Notes: generated from the letters alone by a model not told the origin. A DNA stretch of 64,000 nt from Emticicia sp. C21 (GCF_003418935.1 NZ_QVMT01000006.1:1-64000); one strand, 5' to 3'; positions 8,720-17,868 are shown, counted from the stretch's first letter. Translations and numbers: made by a program.

Positions 8720-8750
8720 AACGGGATAATCGCATCGCAATTATCCCGTT
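8720..8750 (-). terminator. Terminator after the aspartyl protease gene
   Basis: A perfect 11-bp stem AACGGGATAAT/ATTATCCCGTT with a nine-base loop lies 26 bases beyond the stop of the minus-strand protease, followed on that strand by TCTTTTAG. Confidence 0.7.
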
Positions 8751-8775
8751 TTCATAAGGTCTTATTTTAATACGT

Positions 8776-10047
8776 TTAAATCATTCTTCTCAGCTTAAAG
8801 CTGGCAAATTTCAATTCTCCTTTACGTCTGATGAATAACTCGACATCTTTACCCTCTTTTCTTGACAGGATTTTGTAAATCTCGCTGATAGCCATGTCTT
8901 TTACATTCTGGTTATTTACGAATATAATCTCATCTTCTTCTCTTAGGCCTGCATCGTAGGCCGGAGAGTTTTCAATTACTTTGTTGATAAAGTATTGATT
9001 AAAATTGTCGCCTCTGGCACGAACATCCATGCCACTCATGTCATGCTCGAAAGTTTCTTTAAGACGATTCTTGATAGGTTTCAGAATCATGTAACCGTCT
9101 TTGTAATTAAGGGTTACCGTAAACCGTCTCAATAATTCGCAACCGATACTTCCTTGTCTGCCTTGTACACTCGGTGGGAATTTCATACTGAAAGAAAGGC
9201 TATCAGGAAATGAAGCCAGAATATCTTTCATTTCGAGTGTCCCAAGACGAATTTTATCTACTCTACCGATATGGCCGTTGATTTCGCCATTCAGACCTCT
9301 ACCTAAGTTAGCTCTCATGACCTTGCCGGGTAATTGGATAGGGTCATTTTCTTTGGTGCTTAGTAGAAGTGCGTGTCCTGCGCCCGTGTCAATCACCAAT
9401 CGCATCGGAATCTCTTTATTATCGTTGCTTACCATAGCAATGGCATCTGTATAAGGTTTCGATTGTGTCAATACAATTGGATAAATAGTACCCATCGACC
9501 GTTTATACTTAAACTTGTTAGGGTCTGTGAGTGAGAGCATCTTGTGCTCAAAGTCAATGGTAACTACAAAATTGCTAAAAATGTCGTGTCCGAAAATACC
9601 GTGGATGGGTACACCCAAAAACTCTGATAGTTTCAGCACATCTTCATCTAACACAACAATGTTTTGTTGTGATGCCACTATATCTCCCATTCTAATCGTA
9701 TGTCCTACCGATACATTTGCCATCAAATCTCCGCCTTCTCCTGCCCCTGTTACTCTTACCCGACGTACATATTTTACGTCTAGTGTCAAGGCTCGTTTGG
9801 GGTCGGTTACAATGGTAGAAGTTACCCCCGTATCTAGTATAAATCGGAGGGTATCTGAATCGTCAAGTGTAGCTTTTAAAACGATAAGATTAGCATGTAG
9901 GTCAAACGGGAATTTGGCAAATTTCTGTTTTTTCCCTCTAAAATGATACCCGTATCTGGTATCTTTCTTCCTGTCTTTTTGAGCAAAAGCCAACTGGCTA
10001 GTAATCAATAAGATAGCTATTATGCAGAGTTTGTAAAACTTTTCCAT
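8776..10047 (-). CDS. Exported aspartyl protease with C-terminal PDZ domain
   Basis: 423 residues with a signal peptide (1-22, ending FAQ). Two aspartyl-protease half sites are visible, Asp72 in FILDTGVTST and Asp220 in VIDTGAGHAL, so a single chain carries both catalytic Asp residues of a retropepsin-like fold. A PDZ domain occupies about 335-420 (SPAYDAGLREEDEIIFVNNQ). Such proteins are known in Bacteroidota as periplasmic or surface peptidases; no substrate can be named. The gene is a single transcription unit, closed by a hairpin and preceded by the 10090-10222 repeat. Confidence 0.85.
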   Translation of the reverse strand: MEKFYKLCIIAILLITSQLAFAQKDRKKDTRYGYHFRGKKQKFAKFPFDLHANLIVLKATLDDSDTLRFILDTGVTSTIVTDPKRALTLDVKYVRRVRVTGAGEGGDLMANVSVGHTIRMGDIVASQQNIVVLDEDVLKLSEFLGVPIHGIFGHDIFSNFVVTIDFEHKMLSLTDPNKFKYKRSMGTIYPIVLTQSKPYTDAIAMVSNDNKEIPMRLVIDTGAGHALLLSTKENDPIQLPGKVMRANLGRGLNGEINGHIGRVDKIRLGTLEMKDILASFPDSLSFSMKFPPSVQGRQGSIGCELLRRFTVTLNYKDGYMILKPIKNRLKETFEHDMSGMDVRARGDNFNQYFINKVIENSPAYDAGLREEDEIIFVNNQNVKDMAISEIYKILSRKEGKDVELFIRRKGELKFASFKLRRMI

Positions 10048-10089
10048 AGCTATAGCCTTTTCTAATAAATATAGGTATTACAATTCTAA

Positions 10090-10222
10090 GGAAATTTAGA
10101 ATATTTTTTAGAGAAACAAAAGCTTTTTCAAAAGAGTTTACCATTTGAACTAATTTTGAACGGTTCTTGAACGCTTTTTCGAGGAAAAAGCCTAAAAAAT
10201 AGATACGCTACTCTAAATTTCC
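10090..10222. repeat. Nested inverted repeat, MITE-like, after trpA
   Basis: Three arm blocks occur in the same order on both sides: GGAAATTTAGA (10090-10100) with TCTAAATTTCC (10212-10222), TATTTTTTAG (10102-10111) with CTAAAAAATA (10192-10201), and GCTTTTTC (10122-10129) with GAAAAAGC (10184-10191). A further GCTTTTTC at 10173-10180 makes a tight hairpin with the last arm, which can serve as terminator for the trp operon. No target-site duplication or coding sequence is visible. It could be a miniature transposable element or simply a long terminator structure. Confidence 0.5.
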
Positions 10223-10228
10223 TCCCTC

Positions 10229-11005
10229 TCAACCCACTTTTACAGATTTTATGTATTCTACTACATCAGTTTTAATATCTGAGGCTGCTTGTAAAACACG
10301 GATAAACTGGCTACCAATAATAGCTCCTGCAGCATATTCTGAGGCTTTGGTGAAAGTTTCGTGGTCTTTTATACCAAAACCAATTAATCTTGGGTTTTTC
10401 AGATTCATGGCATTAACCCGATTGAAATATGCTTCCATTTCGTCAGAAATACCAGAAGTTTTACCGGTTACGCTGGCGCTACTTACCATGTAAATAAAGC
10501 CACCTGAAATCTCGTCGATGCGGCGTATACGGGCCTCTGTTGTCTGTGGTGTAATCAGGAAGATATTTAGCAAACCATATTTATCAAAAACAGGCTTGTA
10601 TTCTTCCTCATATTCGTCCATCGGCAGGTCAGGCAGAATCATTCCATCAACACCCACTTCCTGACATTTCTGGCAGAAGTTCTCGATACCAAATTGTAAA
10701 ACCGGATTGATATAACCCATCAGAATAACGGGTATTTGTACCTTTTCACGCATGCCTTTTAACTGCTCAAAAAGCACTTTCAGGCTCATGCCATTATCTA
10801 ATGCAATCTGGTTTGATTGTTGGATAGTTTCACCATCAGCCACAGGGTCTGAGTAGGGCATACCAATTTCAGCAATATCTGCTCCTGCTTCCTGCAATGC
10901 TTCCAGAATTGGCATGGTATCATTCAGCGTGGGATAGCCTGCAGTGAAATATAAATTCAATACGCTATGAAGCTTAGTTTGAAAAAGCTCTGTAATACGA
11001 TTCAT
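10229..11005 (-). CDS. trpA: Tryptophan synthase alpha chain
   Basis: Cleaves indole-3-glycerol phosphate to indole and glyceraldehyde-3-phosphate; indole passes through a tunnel to TrpB in the alpha2-beta2 complex. The 258-residue length is normal. The signature GADIAEIGMPYSDPVADGE carries the catalytic Glu (residue 46), and the phosphate-binding loops near FGIKDHE and GAIIGSQF are present. It is the last gene of the operon, separated from trpB by a Dabb gene and a hairpin, so it may be transcribed at a different level from trpB or have its own promoter. Confidence 0.96.
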   Translation of the reverse strand: MNRITELFQTKLHSVLNLYFTAGYPTLNDTMPILEALQEAGADIAEIGMPYSDPVADGETIQQSNQIALDNGMSLKVLFEQLKGMREKVQIPVILMGYINPVLQFGIENFCQKCQEVGVDGMILPDLPMDEYEEEYKPVFDKYGLLNIFLITPQTTEARIRRIDEISGGFIYMVSSASVTGKTSGISDEMEAYFNRVNAMNLKNPRLIGFGIKDHETFTKASEYAAGAIIGSQFIRVLQAASDIKTDVVEYIKSVKVG

Positions 11006-11042
11006 AAATAAATGAGATAAAAATACGCGAAGATGAAAAGAG

Positions 11043-11082
11043 CAGGCGAGCGTTACATTATCTAACAGATTTCGCTCGCCTG
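11043..11082 (-). terminator. Hairpin between the Dabb gene and trpA
   Basis: A perfect 10-bp G+C-rich stem (CAGGCGAGCG/CGCTCGCCTG) with a 20-base loop lies between the two minus-strand genes. On the minus strand it is followed only by CTCTTTTC, not a strong U-tract, so it may reduce rather than stop transcription into trpA, or protect an RNA end. Confidence 0.45.
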
Positions 11083-11092
11083 ATAGGGGCGA

Positions 11093-11473
11093 TTATTTAC
11101 TTGCCCAATAATCAAGTACCAGAACTTTATCTAAATGTGGGCCTAAAACGCCAACAAAGGCTTTATGTGCCGGATGAGGAAGATATATCTCACGGTCTTT
11201 TTCTGATTTGAATGTTACAAAGAACAAGTGAGTAAATCCCTGGTTCAGGTTTTCAGGGCTATTATTTGTTCCCCACTCAAAACCTTCGATTTCTTTAATC
11301 TGGCTTTTTAATGCCCTGAAAGCATCCTCTACTTTTTTTACGTCCGCAGGACTGCTAGAATCTTTAAATTTGAGTAAAACAGCGTGACGAAGGAGTTTCG
11401 CAGGCTCTTTTGTTTGTGCATTTGCCATGTAAGTGAACGAAAATAAAGCGATGGTTAATAAAAGGGTTTTCAT
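11093..11473 (-). CDS. Exported Dabb-domain (stress-responsive barrel) protein
   Basis: 126 residues with a signal peptide (1-19, ending NAQ) and one Dabb ferredoxin-like alpha/beta-barrel domain: LRHAVLLKFKDSSSPADVKKVE at about 28-49 and the C-terminal HPAHKAFVGVLGPHLDKVLVLD. Dabb proteins usually dimerise; some act on polyketides, but most bacterial ones have no known function. Its place inside the trp operon, between trpB and trpA, is odd because an exported protein has no evident role in tryptophan synthesis. Confidence 0.85.
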   Translation of the reverse strand: MKTLLLTIALFSFTYMANAQTKEPAKLLRHAVLLKFKDSSSPADVKKVEDAFRALKSQIKEIEGFEWGTNNSPENLNQGFTHLFFVTFKSEKDREIYLPHPAHKAFVGVLGPHLDKVLVLDYWASK

Positions 11474-11524
11474 TGTTTATTTTGGATTGTTATTTGATAG
11501 AATTAAATTCCTAAGTGTAATACA

Positions 11525-12733
11525 TTACAAATATTTCATATAAGTAGCCAAATCCTTATCTCCACGACCGGAAAGATTGACGACTACCGTTTCATTTGCC
11601 TCGGCATTGAGGTATTTTAAAACACTTAGTGCATGAGCCGATTCTATGGCAGGAATGATACCTTCTAGTTTAGTCAACTCAAAACCTGCTTCAATAGATT
11701 CTTCGTCGGTAATAGCATAGAATTTAGCTCTGCCAGAATCCCATAGATGTGCGTGTAAAGGACCAATACCCGGGTAATCTAATCCGGCTGAGATACTTTG
11801 GGGTTCTACCACTTGTCCATCTTCGGTTTGCATTAATATACTTTTGCTGCCATGTAAAACTCCCGGCTTGCCCAGGAATGTAGTAGCTGCCGACATACCT
11901 GAATGAATGCCATGTCCACCTGCTTCAGCTGCTATGAGTTTTACATCTAATTCATCTAAGAAATGATAGAATGCTCCGGCAGCATTAGAACCGCCACCCA
12001 CACAAGCAATGACATAATCAGGATTTTCTTTACCTGTTTTTTCTAATAACTGCGAACGGATTTCTTCTGAAATAATCGATTGGAATCGGGCTACCATATC
12101 AGGGTAGGGATGAGGGCCCACTACACTTCCGATGATGTAGTGTGTATCTACAGGATTATTAATCCAATGTCTTAAGGCTTCATTAGTTGCATCTTTCAGG
12201 GTTTTTGACCCACTGGTGGCAGGACGAACCTCTGCGCCAAGCATTTTCATACGAGCCACATTGGGTGCCTGACGTTGAATGTCGATTTCTCCCATATACA
12301 CGATACATTCTAAACCCATCAAGGCACAAACAGTTGCTGTAGCTACTCCATGCTGACCCGCTCCTGTTTCGGCTACTATTTTATGTTTGCCCAAACGTTT
12401 AGCCAATAATATCTGCCCGATAGTATTGTTCACCTTATGCGCACCTGTATGACACAGGTCTTCCCGTTTCAGGTAAATATTGGTTTTATATTTTTCTGAT
12501 AGGCGAGTAGCATAATACAGAGGCGTAGGACGACCCACATAGTTCTTCAACAAATTCTGAAATTCTTCCTGAAAATCAGCCTGGTGAATAATCTGCAGAT
12601 AGTTTTGTTGTAACTCCTCTACATTCGGATGTAACATTTCAGGAATATAGGCTCCCCCAAATTTCCCATAATAGCCTTTGGCATTTACTGCAAAGGCCGT
12701 TTCTTGTCCTTTATGTTGTTCTGTACTCGTCAT
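11525..12733 (-). CDS. trpB: Tryptophan synthase beta chain
   Basis: PLP enzyme that joins indole and serine to give tryptophan. 402 residues, typical of TrpB1. The PLP lysine is Lys100 in HTGAHKVNN; the glycine-rich phosphate loop [10 protein letters not shown] and the monovalent-cation and COMM-domain regions are present, with [10 protein letters not shown] nearby. It follows trpF with 32 bases between them and precedes the Dabb gene. It pairs with trpA, which is normally adjacent. Confidence 0.97.
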   Translation of the reverse strand: MTSTEQHKGQETAFAVNAKGYYGKFGGAYIPEMLHPNVEELQQNYLQIIHQADFQEEFQNLLKNYVGRPTPLYYATRLSEKYKTNIYLKREDLCHTGAHKVNNTIGQILLAKRLGKHKIVAETGAGQHGVATATVCALMGLECIVYMGEIDIQRQAPNVARMKMLGAEVRPATSGSKTLKDATNEALRHWINNPVDTHYIIGSVVGPHPYPDMVARFQSIISEEIRSQLLEKTGKENPDYVIACVGGGSNAAGAFYHFLDELDVKLIAAEAGGHGIHSGMSAATTFLGKPGVLHGSKSILMQTEDGQVVEPQSISAGLDYPGIGPLHAHLWDSGRAKFYAITDEESIEAGFELTKLEGIIPAIESAHALSVLKYLNAEANETVVVNLSGRGDKDLATYMKYL

Positions 12734-12765
12734 CTTTATATTATTTTTCTATAGTAATTTTTCTA

Positions 12766-13404
12766 TCATACCTGCACACTTTTTCGCTCCTTCAATTTTG
12801 TAATCAGTTCTGCTACTTTTTCGATGTCCTTTACGCCTGGCTCAATCTCAAATTTGCTATTTACATCAAGCGAATAAGGTTTAGGCGTAATGCTTGCCAA
12901 TTCGTCTAAATTGCCAAGACTGATACCTCCGGCTAAAAAATAAGGCTTCTGGTTATCATACTTTTTCAGAATGCTCCAATCAAATGCTATTCCGTTACCA
13001 CCGTAGCCATCTCCTTTGGCATCAAACAAAAAGAAATCGACATGCGGTTTATAGTTATTCAACTGGCTGAAAATAAATGATTCATCTAAACGAAATGCCT
13101 TAATAATATTTATACCTTTCATCCTTAGGTTTTTGCAAAAATCCGGGGTCTCATTGCCGTGCAATTGCACGTAATTAAGCCCGTATTTTTTGACATTCTG
13201 CAAGATGTAATCAACTGTTGCGTTCACAAAAACACCCACTTTTCTGATTTCTCTTGGTATCGACTGAATCAATTCAGCATCTAAAGTATTACCGACGAAT
13301 CGCGGAGACTTATCGTAAAAAATAAAGCCGATAAAGTCAGGTTTTAATTCAACAAGTGCTTTAATGTTTTCGGCATCACGCATGCCACAGACTTTCAGTT
13401 TCAT
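12766..13404 (-). CDS. trpF: Phosphoribosylanthranilate isomerase
   Basis: Amadori rearrangement of phosphoribosylanthranilate to CdRP. 212 residues forming a TIM barrel. The catalytic Cys lies in the N-terminal LKVCGMRD and the catalytic Asp in FFLFDAKGDG; the phosphate loop FLAGGIS and the C-terminal SLDVNSKFE fit the family. It is a separate gene and not fused to trpC. A 109-base gap to trpC contains no clear signal. Confidence 0.95.
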   Translation of the reverse strand: MKLKVCGMRDAENIKALVELKPDFIGFIFYDKSPRFVGNTLDAELIQSIPREIRKVGVFVNATVDYILQNVKKYGLNYVQLHGNETPDFCKNLRMKGINIIKAFRLDESFIFSQLNNYKPHVDFFLFDAKGDGYGGNGIAFDWSILKKYDNQKPYFLAGGISLGNLDELASITPKPYSLDVNSKFEIEPGVKDIEKVAELITKLKERKSVQV

Positions 13405-13513
13405 AAAAAATATTTCCTTGCCCCCAAAGGAAATTTAATTTTACTCATACTCGGGACAAAAGCATGAATTTTAGAAAAATGGAGAAAAAAGACGTCAAAA
13501 TTAACATTTTTTC

Positions 13514-14317
13514 TTAGATTTTAGCAATAAATTCAGCGAGTTTTGCGCCCGGATTCTCATCTTTCATAAAGGTTTCGCCAATCAGAAAACCTTTGTATCC
13601 TACAGATTTCAATTGATTAATCGTTTCCGGCTGACTAATACAACTTTCCGAAATCTTCACAATCCTTGCTGGAATTTTATCTGCCAATCCCAACGAAGCA
13701 TTCACATTGTTCTCAGCAAAGTTTTTCAGATTTCTATTATTCACCCCAATAATATCAACATTGGCTAACGGACTTCTCTCTAATTCTTCCTCATCATGAA
13801 TTTCCAACAATACTTCCAATCCCAATTCATGTGCTTTCTGGCTTAGTTCCTCTATCTGAGCAGGGCTTAAACAAGCAGCAATCAACAAGATAACATCAGC
13901 GCCCCATGCCTTGGCTTCATAGAGTTGATAAGCATCAATCATGAAGTCTTTTCTTAGGATTGGCGTATCAGGATTCGCATTTCTGGCTTTAAGAATATCC
14001 TCTTTTGCACCACCAAAAAAGTCAGTATCTGTCAGTACAGATAAGCCCGATGCGCCTGCGGTTGCATAACCATTGGTAACAAATTCAACAGTCAACCGGT
14101 CGTTAATAACCCCTTTTGAAGGAGACTTACGTTTATGCTCAGCTATAATTCCCGAAGAACCGTCGGCTTTCAATCGGATGCTCAATGAAATGGTGGTCCT
14201 TGAAAAAAGCGGTTCTTTTACTAAGTCTTCTATAGAAATTTTAGCTTTGGCTTCGGCTACTTCTATGGCTTTCTGTGCAACTATTTTATCTAAAATGGTC
14301 ATGTTTTCGGTATTCAA
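13514..14317 (-). CDS. trpC: Indole-3-glycerol phosphate synthase
   Basis: Closes the indole ring from CdRP with loss of CO2 and water. 267 residues, single-domain TIM barrel. Visible: IIAEHKRKSPSKG with the catalytic Lys, ILRKDFMIDAYQ, LLEIHDEEEL, and NNRNLKNF. The annotated start (14317) gives a five-residue extension before a second ATG (14302) from which the homologous part TILDKIVAQK begins; either is possible. It lies 16 bases after trpD. Confidence 0.96.
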   Translation of the reverse strand: MNTENMTILDKIVAQKAIEVAEAKAKISIEDLVKEPLFSRTTISLSIRLKADGSSGIIAEHKRKSPSKGVINDRLTVEFVTNGYATAGASGLSVLTDTDFFGGAKEDILKARNANPDTPILRKDFMIDAYQLYEAKAWGADVILLIAACLSPAQIEELSQKAHELGLEVLLEIHDEEELERSPLANVDIIGVNNRNLKNFAENNVNASLGLADKIPARIVKISESCISQPETINQLKSVGYKGFLIGETFMKDENPGAKLAEFIAKI

Positions 14318-14333
14318 TGGGTAGTTTTATGGC

Positions 14334-15320
14334 TTATTCTTCAACTAGTTTTTTTAAGGCATTCAAGGCTTTTTTACTTTCTAACGATTCTTTCGCTTGC
14401 GCGATTCCCTCGGCAATACTAATGCCTCTAGCCACACTCAAAGCTACTCCGGCATTGGCTAATACCACATTAGTCTGGGCTTTGGTACCTTTATTCTCTA
14501 AAATATTGATAAGAATATTAGCTGAATCTTCCAAAGTGTTTCCCCCATGCAAGTCTGATTGCTCGGTTAAATCAAAACTGAAATGAGAAGGCGAGTGGAC
14601 AAACACGCCATGACGGGTACCTATGTTAAAATCATTGGTAAATGAAATCTCGTCATACCCCCCTAAATCATGGATGATACCGAATTGCGCAGCCGAACGA
14701 TTGAACAATTGGGTATATAAATCAAACACTTTCATATCATATACACCTGTCAACTGCTTCTGCACTTTAGCCGGATTCAGTAAAGGTCCTAACATATTAA
14801 AGAAAGTCTTCATGGCTAATTCCTTGCGGATAGGTCCAACGAATCTCATGGCCGGATGAAACAAAGGTGCGTGCATATAACAGATGCCTGCCGTTTCAAT
14901 TTTGCGTTTCAGAAAATCGGTATTATTGGTAAATTTTACGCCTAAATATTCTAGAACAGTACTTGAACCGACAGCAGAAGATACGCCGTGATTGCCATGT
15001 TTGGCAATAGCTTGCCCGGCTCCTGCTACTATAAATGCCGAAGTAGTGGATATATTGAAAGTATCTTTGCCATCACCGCCTGTGCCACATACATCCATCG
15101 CATCAAACTCGGACAGGTCGATAGGTATAGCTAATTCAAGCATGGCTTGTTGAAAACCCTCTAATTCTTCCACCGTTACACCACGCATCTGAATCCCCAT
15201 TAGAAAAGCGGCAATCTGTGAATTATTGGTTTCTCCGCGACCTATTTTCAACAAGGCCTCTTTCGCTTCTTCACCGGATAATGTTTGGTTATGTAATAAA
15301 ATCTGCAAATACTGTTTCAT
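14334..15320 (-). CDS. trpD: Anthranilate phosphoribosyltransferase
   Basis: Transfers phosphoribose from PRPP to anthranilate. 328 residues. The PRPP-binding VCGTGGDGKDTFNIST, the KHGNHGVSS loop and the conserved GPLLNPA segment are all present. It is separate from trpG, as is usual in Bacteroidota. It lies 14 bases after trpG, indicating one transcript. Confidence 0.96.
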   Translation of the reverse strand: MKQYLQILLHNQTLSGEEAKEALLKIGRGETNNSQIAAFLMGIQMRGVTVEELEGFQQAMLELAIPIDLSEFDAMDVCGTGGDGKDTFNISTTSAFIVAGAGQAIAKHGNHGVSSAVGSSTVLEYLGVKFTNNTDFLKRKIETAGICYMHAPLFHPAMRFVGPIRKELAMKTFFNMLGPLLNPAKVQKQLTGVYDMKVFDLYTQLFNRSAAQFGIIHDLGGYDEISFTNDFNIGTRHGVFVHSPSHFSFDLTEQSDLHGGNTLEDSANILINILENKGTKAQTNVVLANAGVALSVARGISIAEGIAQAKESLESKKALNALKKLVEE

Positions 15321-15334
15321 TTCAATAATAGGTA

Positions 15335-15901
15335 TTAATTTTTTAACCAGTTTTCAACCATTTTCACACCATGCTGTGTTAGATAAGCTTCTGGATGGAA
15401 TTGTACGCCTCGCACATCATATTTGGTATGGGCTTCGGCCATCACAAAACCTTTTTCGTCAATGGCTGTTACTTTTAACTCTTCAGGCATAGTTTCTGAT
15501 ACCACAGTCCATGAATGATAGCGGCATACTTCTATCTTTTCAGGTACACCCTGAAAAAGCTTTTCATTGGTATCAGTGATTATACAAGAGGTAGTAACGC
15601 CATGTAATACATCGCCCATATTATGCAACTTAGCTCCAAAAGCTTCTCCGATAGCCTGATGTCCTAAGCATACCCCAAAGATGCTTTTCTTGGGGGCATA
15701 TTCTTTAATTACGTCAAGCATAATTCCTGCTTCTTCCGGTATGCCAGGTCCTGGCGAAAGCAGGATTTTATCGTATTGTGCTACGTCTTCTAAAGCTATT
15801 TTATCATTTCTGAATACATCTACGTTTCCACCCAGGTCTTTTAGAATATAGACCAGGTTATAAACGAATGAATCATAATTATCAAGAACCAGAATTTTCA
15901 T
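15335..15901 (-). CDS. trpG: Anthranilate synthase glutamine amidotransferase subunit
   Basis: Class I glutaminase that supplies ammonia to TrpE. 188 residues, with the nucleophile Cys78 in GVCLGHQAIG and the His/Glu pair in VQFHPEA. The oxyanion segment SPGPGIPEEAG is visible. In some bacteria the same subunit also serves PabB; this cannot be told here. It lies 85 bases after trpE, and that gap holds a small palindrome. Confidence 0.94.
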   Translation of the reverse strand: MKILVLDNYDSFVYNLVYILKDLGGNVDVFRNDKIALEDVAQYDKILLSPGPGIPEEAGIMLDVIKEYAPKKSIFGVCLGHQAIGEAFGAKLHNMGDVLHGVTTSCIITDTNEKLFQGVPEKIEVCRYHSWTVVSETMPEELKVTAIDEKGFVMAEAHTKYDVRGVQFHPEAYLTQHGVKMVENWLKN

Positions 15902-15960
15902 TTTTTGATATTTTTATTATTTAGTGGTAATCTACGGATTACTAAAACTTTCTCTTTAAC

Positions 15961-15979
15961 CGCGAACTGGAAGTTCGCG
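15961..15979. repeat. GCGAAC palindrome between trpE and trpG
   Basis: CGCGAACT/AGTTCGCG with a three-base GGA loop. The core GCGAAC...GTTCGC recurs at 55956-55982 and 56642-56674, suggesting a dispersed intergenic repeat (REP-like). Inside an operon it could modulate mRNA stability between trpE and trpG. Confidence 0.5.
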
Positions 15980-15986
15980 CCACAAA

Positions 15987-17411
15987 TCATATATCGCTTG
16001 CCATTTCAATGGCTTTTCTTAGAGCGGCTAGTTTCAGATGAATTTCTTTCATTTCTAGCTCAACATCTGATTTGGCTACTACGCCCATACCTGCCTGATA
16101 GAATAATGTATTGTTTTTACTTAAGAATGTACGAATCGCAATGGCATGGTTAAAATTGCCTTTGAAATCCATGAAACCTATGGCACCTCCGTAGATGCTA
16201 CGATTGGTCGGTTCAAAACGGTTAATGATGGTCATGGCATTGTGCTTAGGTGCGCCAGAGAGTGTACCAGCCGGGAAAGTGTCGGCTACCAATTGTAGCG
16301 GATTCGTACCCTTATGCATTTTTCCGGTTACTTTTGAAACCAGATGGATTACATGGCTGTAGAACTGTACTTCTTTGAATATATCTACTTTTACCGAATC
16401 CGAACTCCTCGATAAATCGTTGCGGGCTAAATCAACTAACATCACGTGTTCTGCTGATTCTTTAGGGTCGGCGTGTAGTTGACGGGCTAATTCAGCATCG
16501 CTTTCATCATCACCTGTACGTCTGAAAGTACCTGCAATCGGATGAATTTCGGCCTGACCGTCTTTGATAAAGATCTGTTTTTCCGGCGAACTTCCAAAGA
16601 TATGATAATCGCCACCATCAAAATAGAACAAGTAAGGAGATGGATTAATAGAACGAAGGGCACGATACACATTGAAATCATCACCCTCGAATGTTCTTGA
16701 AAAGCGTCTCGATGGCACTATCTGAAAAACATCACCTCTTAGACAATGACCGATACATTTATTGATGATGTCGCGCATGTCATCGTCATTAATATTGGTC
16801 GTTTCTTCGCTGTCAGCTTTGAATTTTGAGGTAGTTACTTTTGGGTTTTTCACGAAAAACTCTAAAGTCTCTAAACCATCTTTGGCAGGTTGAGGCTCTT
16901 GTCCGTCTGGTGTATAAGTATGTTCAAAAATATATAATTCGTCTTTGAAATGGTTTATCGCAATTACGTATCGGTAAACACGGTACAGGATTTGAGGAAT
17001 AGTAGTTTCAGCACTTTTTTCCTGTATTTCTATATCCTCAAAATATTCAACCGAATCGTAGGTAATATGTCCGAATAAACCATTGGTGATAAAATTGAAA
17101 TCGCTTTTGGGCATTTCGAATTGAGAAGCGAAATCTTTCAACACACCTACTGCTTCTTTTCGATTTGCTAAAGGGAATTGGTTTTTAGAGCCATTAGGGA
17201 ATTTCTGTGTAACAACGTCATTATCCAGAACAAAACTGGCTACTTCGTCGCAGGCAATATAACTGAAACTATTGTGCATAGCATGGTAATCGGCACTTTC
17301 GAGAATAACCGAATGCGGATAATGATTGCGGATTCTTTGAAAAATCCCGACCGGTGTAAGCATATCGGCCAATAAACGTTTGTAACGGGTGGTTATACCA
17401 AACTTTTGCAT
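15987..17411 (-). CDS. trpE: Anthranilate synthase component I
   Basis: Converts chorismate plus ammonia to anthranilate, the first committed step, and is normally feedback-inhibited by Trp. 474 residues. The C-terminal chorismate-binding domain shows CLRGDVFQIVPSRRFSR, GSSPEKQIFIKDG, IAGTFRRTGD, LVDLARNDL, FPAGTLSGAPK and IYGGAIGFMD. The N-terminal regulatory domain contains ILESADYH, matching the LLES Trp-binding box of the family. The start lies 5 bases after the PH-like gene, so expression depends on the attenuated transcript. Confidence 0.96.
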   Translation of the reverse strand: MQKFGITTRYKRLLADMLTPVGIFQRIRNHYPHSVILESADYHAMHNSFSYIACDEVASFVLDNDVVTQKFPNGSKNQFPLANRKEAVGVLKDFASQFEMPKSDFNFITNGLFGHITYDSVEYFEDIEIQEKSAETTIPQILYRVYRYVIAINHFKDELYIFEHTYTPDGQEPQPAKDGLETLEFFVKNPKVTTSKFKADSEETTNINDDDMRDIINKCIGHCLRGDVFQIVPSRRFSRTFEGDDFNVYRALRSINPSPYLFYFDGGDYHIFGSSPEKQIFIKDGQAEIHPIAGTFRRTGDDESDAELARQLHADPKESAEHVMLVDLARNDLSRSSDSVKVDIFKEVQFYSHVIHLVSKVTGKMHKGTNPLQLVADTFPAGTLSGAPKHNAMTIINRFEPTNRSIYGGAIGFMDFKGNFNHAIAIRTFLSKNNTLFYQAGMGVVAKSDVELEMKEIHLKLAALRKAIEMASDI

Positions 17412-17416
17412 TTCTA

Positions 17417-17827
17417 TCAGAGGTTTGTGCTAATATTTTTATTAATCAATTTCAATATTTGAATGAATTCAGTCTGCCTTTCTGGCGAAATAATCACAGA
17501 ATCATATTTATCATAGTATATCTCAATTCTATCTCTTACTGATAAAGCCGGAGAGCTAATAGGATTATCTGTTTTTTCTATTTTTCTAATCTTTTTTATG
17601 TCAACTTCCTGCTTGAACAAGAATCCACATACAATCTTTAAAGTATCTCCCTCAATCTGGTAATAGGTTCTAAACAAAAAACTAAGTATTAAAGCTGTTG
17701 CGCCTAAAAGAACAATTATCCCTATCCAAAGCTTTTGCATGACTGTCATGACTAACAATACCATGAGAAAACATAGTAGAGGAACGAAGAGCCAATAGCT
17801 TATTTTTGAGTTGAATCTTTGATACAT
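17417..17827 (-). CDS. Membrane protein with PH-like domain, first gene of the trp operon
   Basis: 136 residues from ATG 17827. A GTG seven codons upstream (17848) lies inside the attenuator stem and is rejected. Two hydrophobic helices (about residues 12-55: SYWLFVPLLCFLMVLLVMTV and IGIIVLLGATALILSFLF) are followed by a small beta domain resembling the bacterial PH_4/DUF1200 family, with YYQIEGDTLKIVCG, the central SSPALSVRDRIEIYY and the terminal SPERQTEFIQIL. The function is unknown. Its position between the leader and trpE, with a five-base gap, makes it part of the Trp-regulated transcript. Confidence 0.75.
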   Translation of the reverse strand: MYQRFNSKISYWLFVPLLCFLMVLLVMTVMQKLWIGIIVLLGATALILSFLFRTYYQIEGDTLKIVCGFLFKQEVDIKKIRKIEKTDNPISSPALSVRDRIEIYYDKYDSVIISPERQTEFIQILKLINKNISTNL

Positions 17828-17832
17828 GGCAC

Positions 17833-17868
17833 AAAAAAAGCGGCTCACAGGATGAACTGTAAGCCGCT
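17833..17868 (-). terminator. trp attenuator terminator
   Basis: On the minus strand AGCGGCTTACAG (17868-17857) pairs with CTGTGAGCCGCT (17850-17839) through 12 bp, including one G-U pair, around a six-base loop TTCATC, followed by seven U. This is an intrinsic terminator placed after the Trp-rich leader peptide and before the first structural gene. Its 5' arm end and loop (GTTCATCC) are also the 3' half of the alternative antiterminator stem. Confidence 0.9.

Noticed and set aside
17828-17848. GTG start giving a seven-residue longer PH-like protein
   Set aside because: The GTG lies inside the attenuator terminator stem; the ATG at 17827 follows the U-tract.
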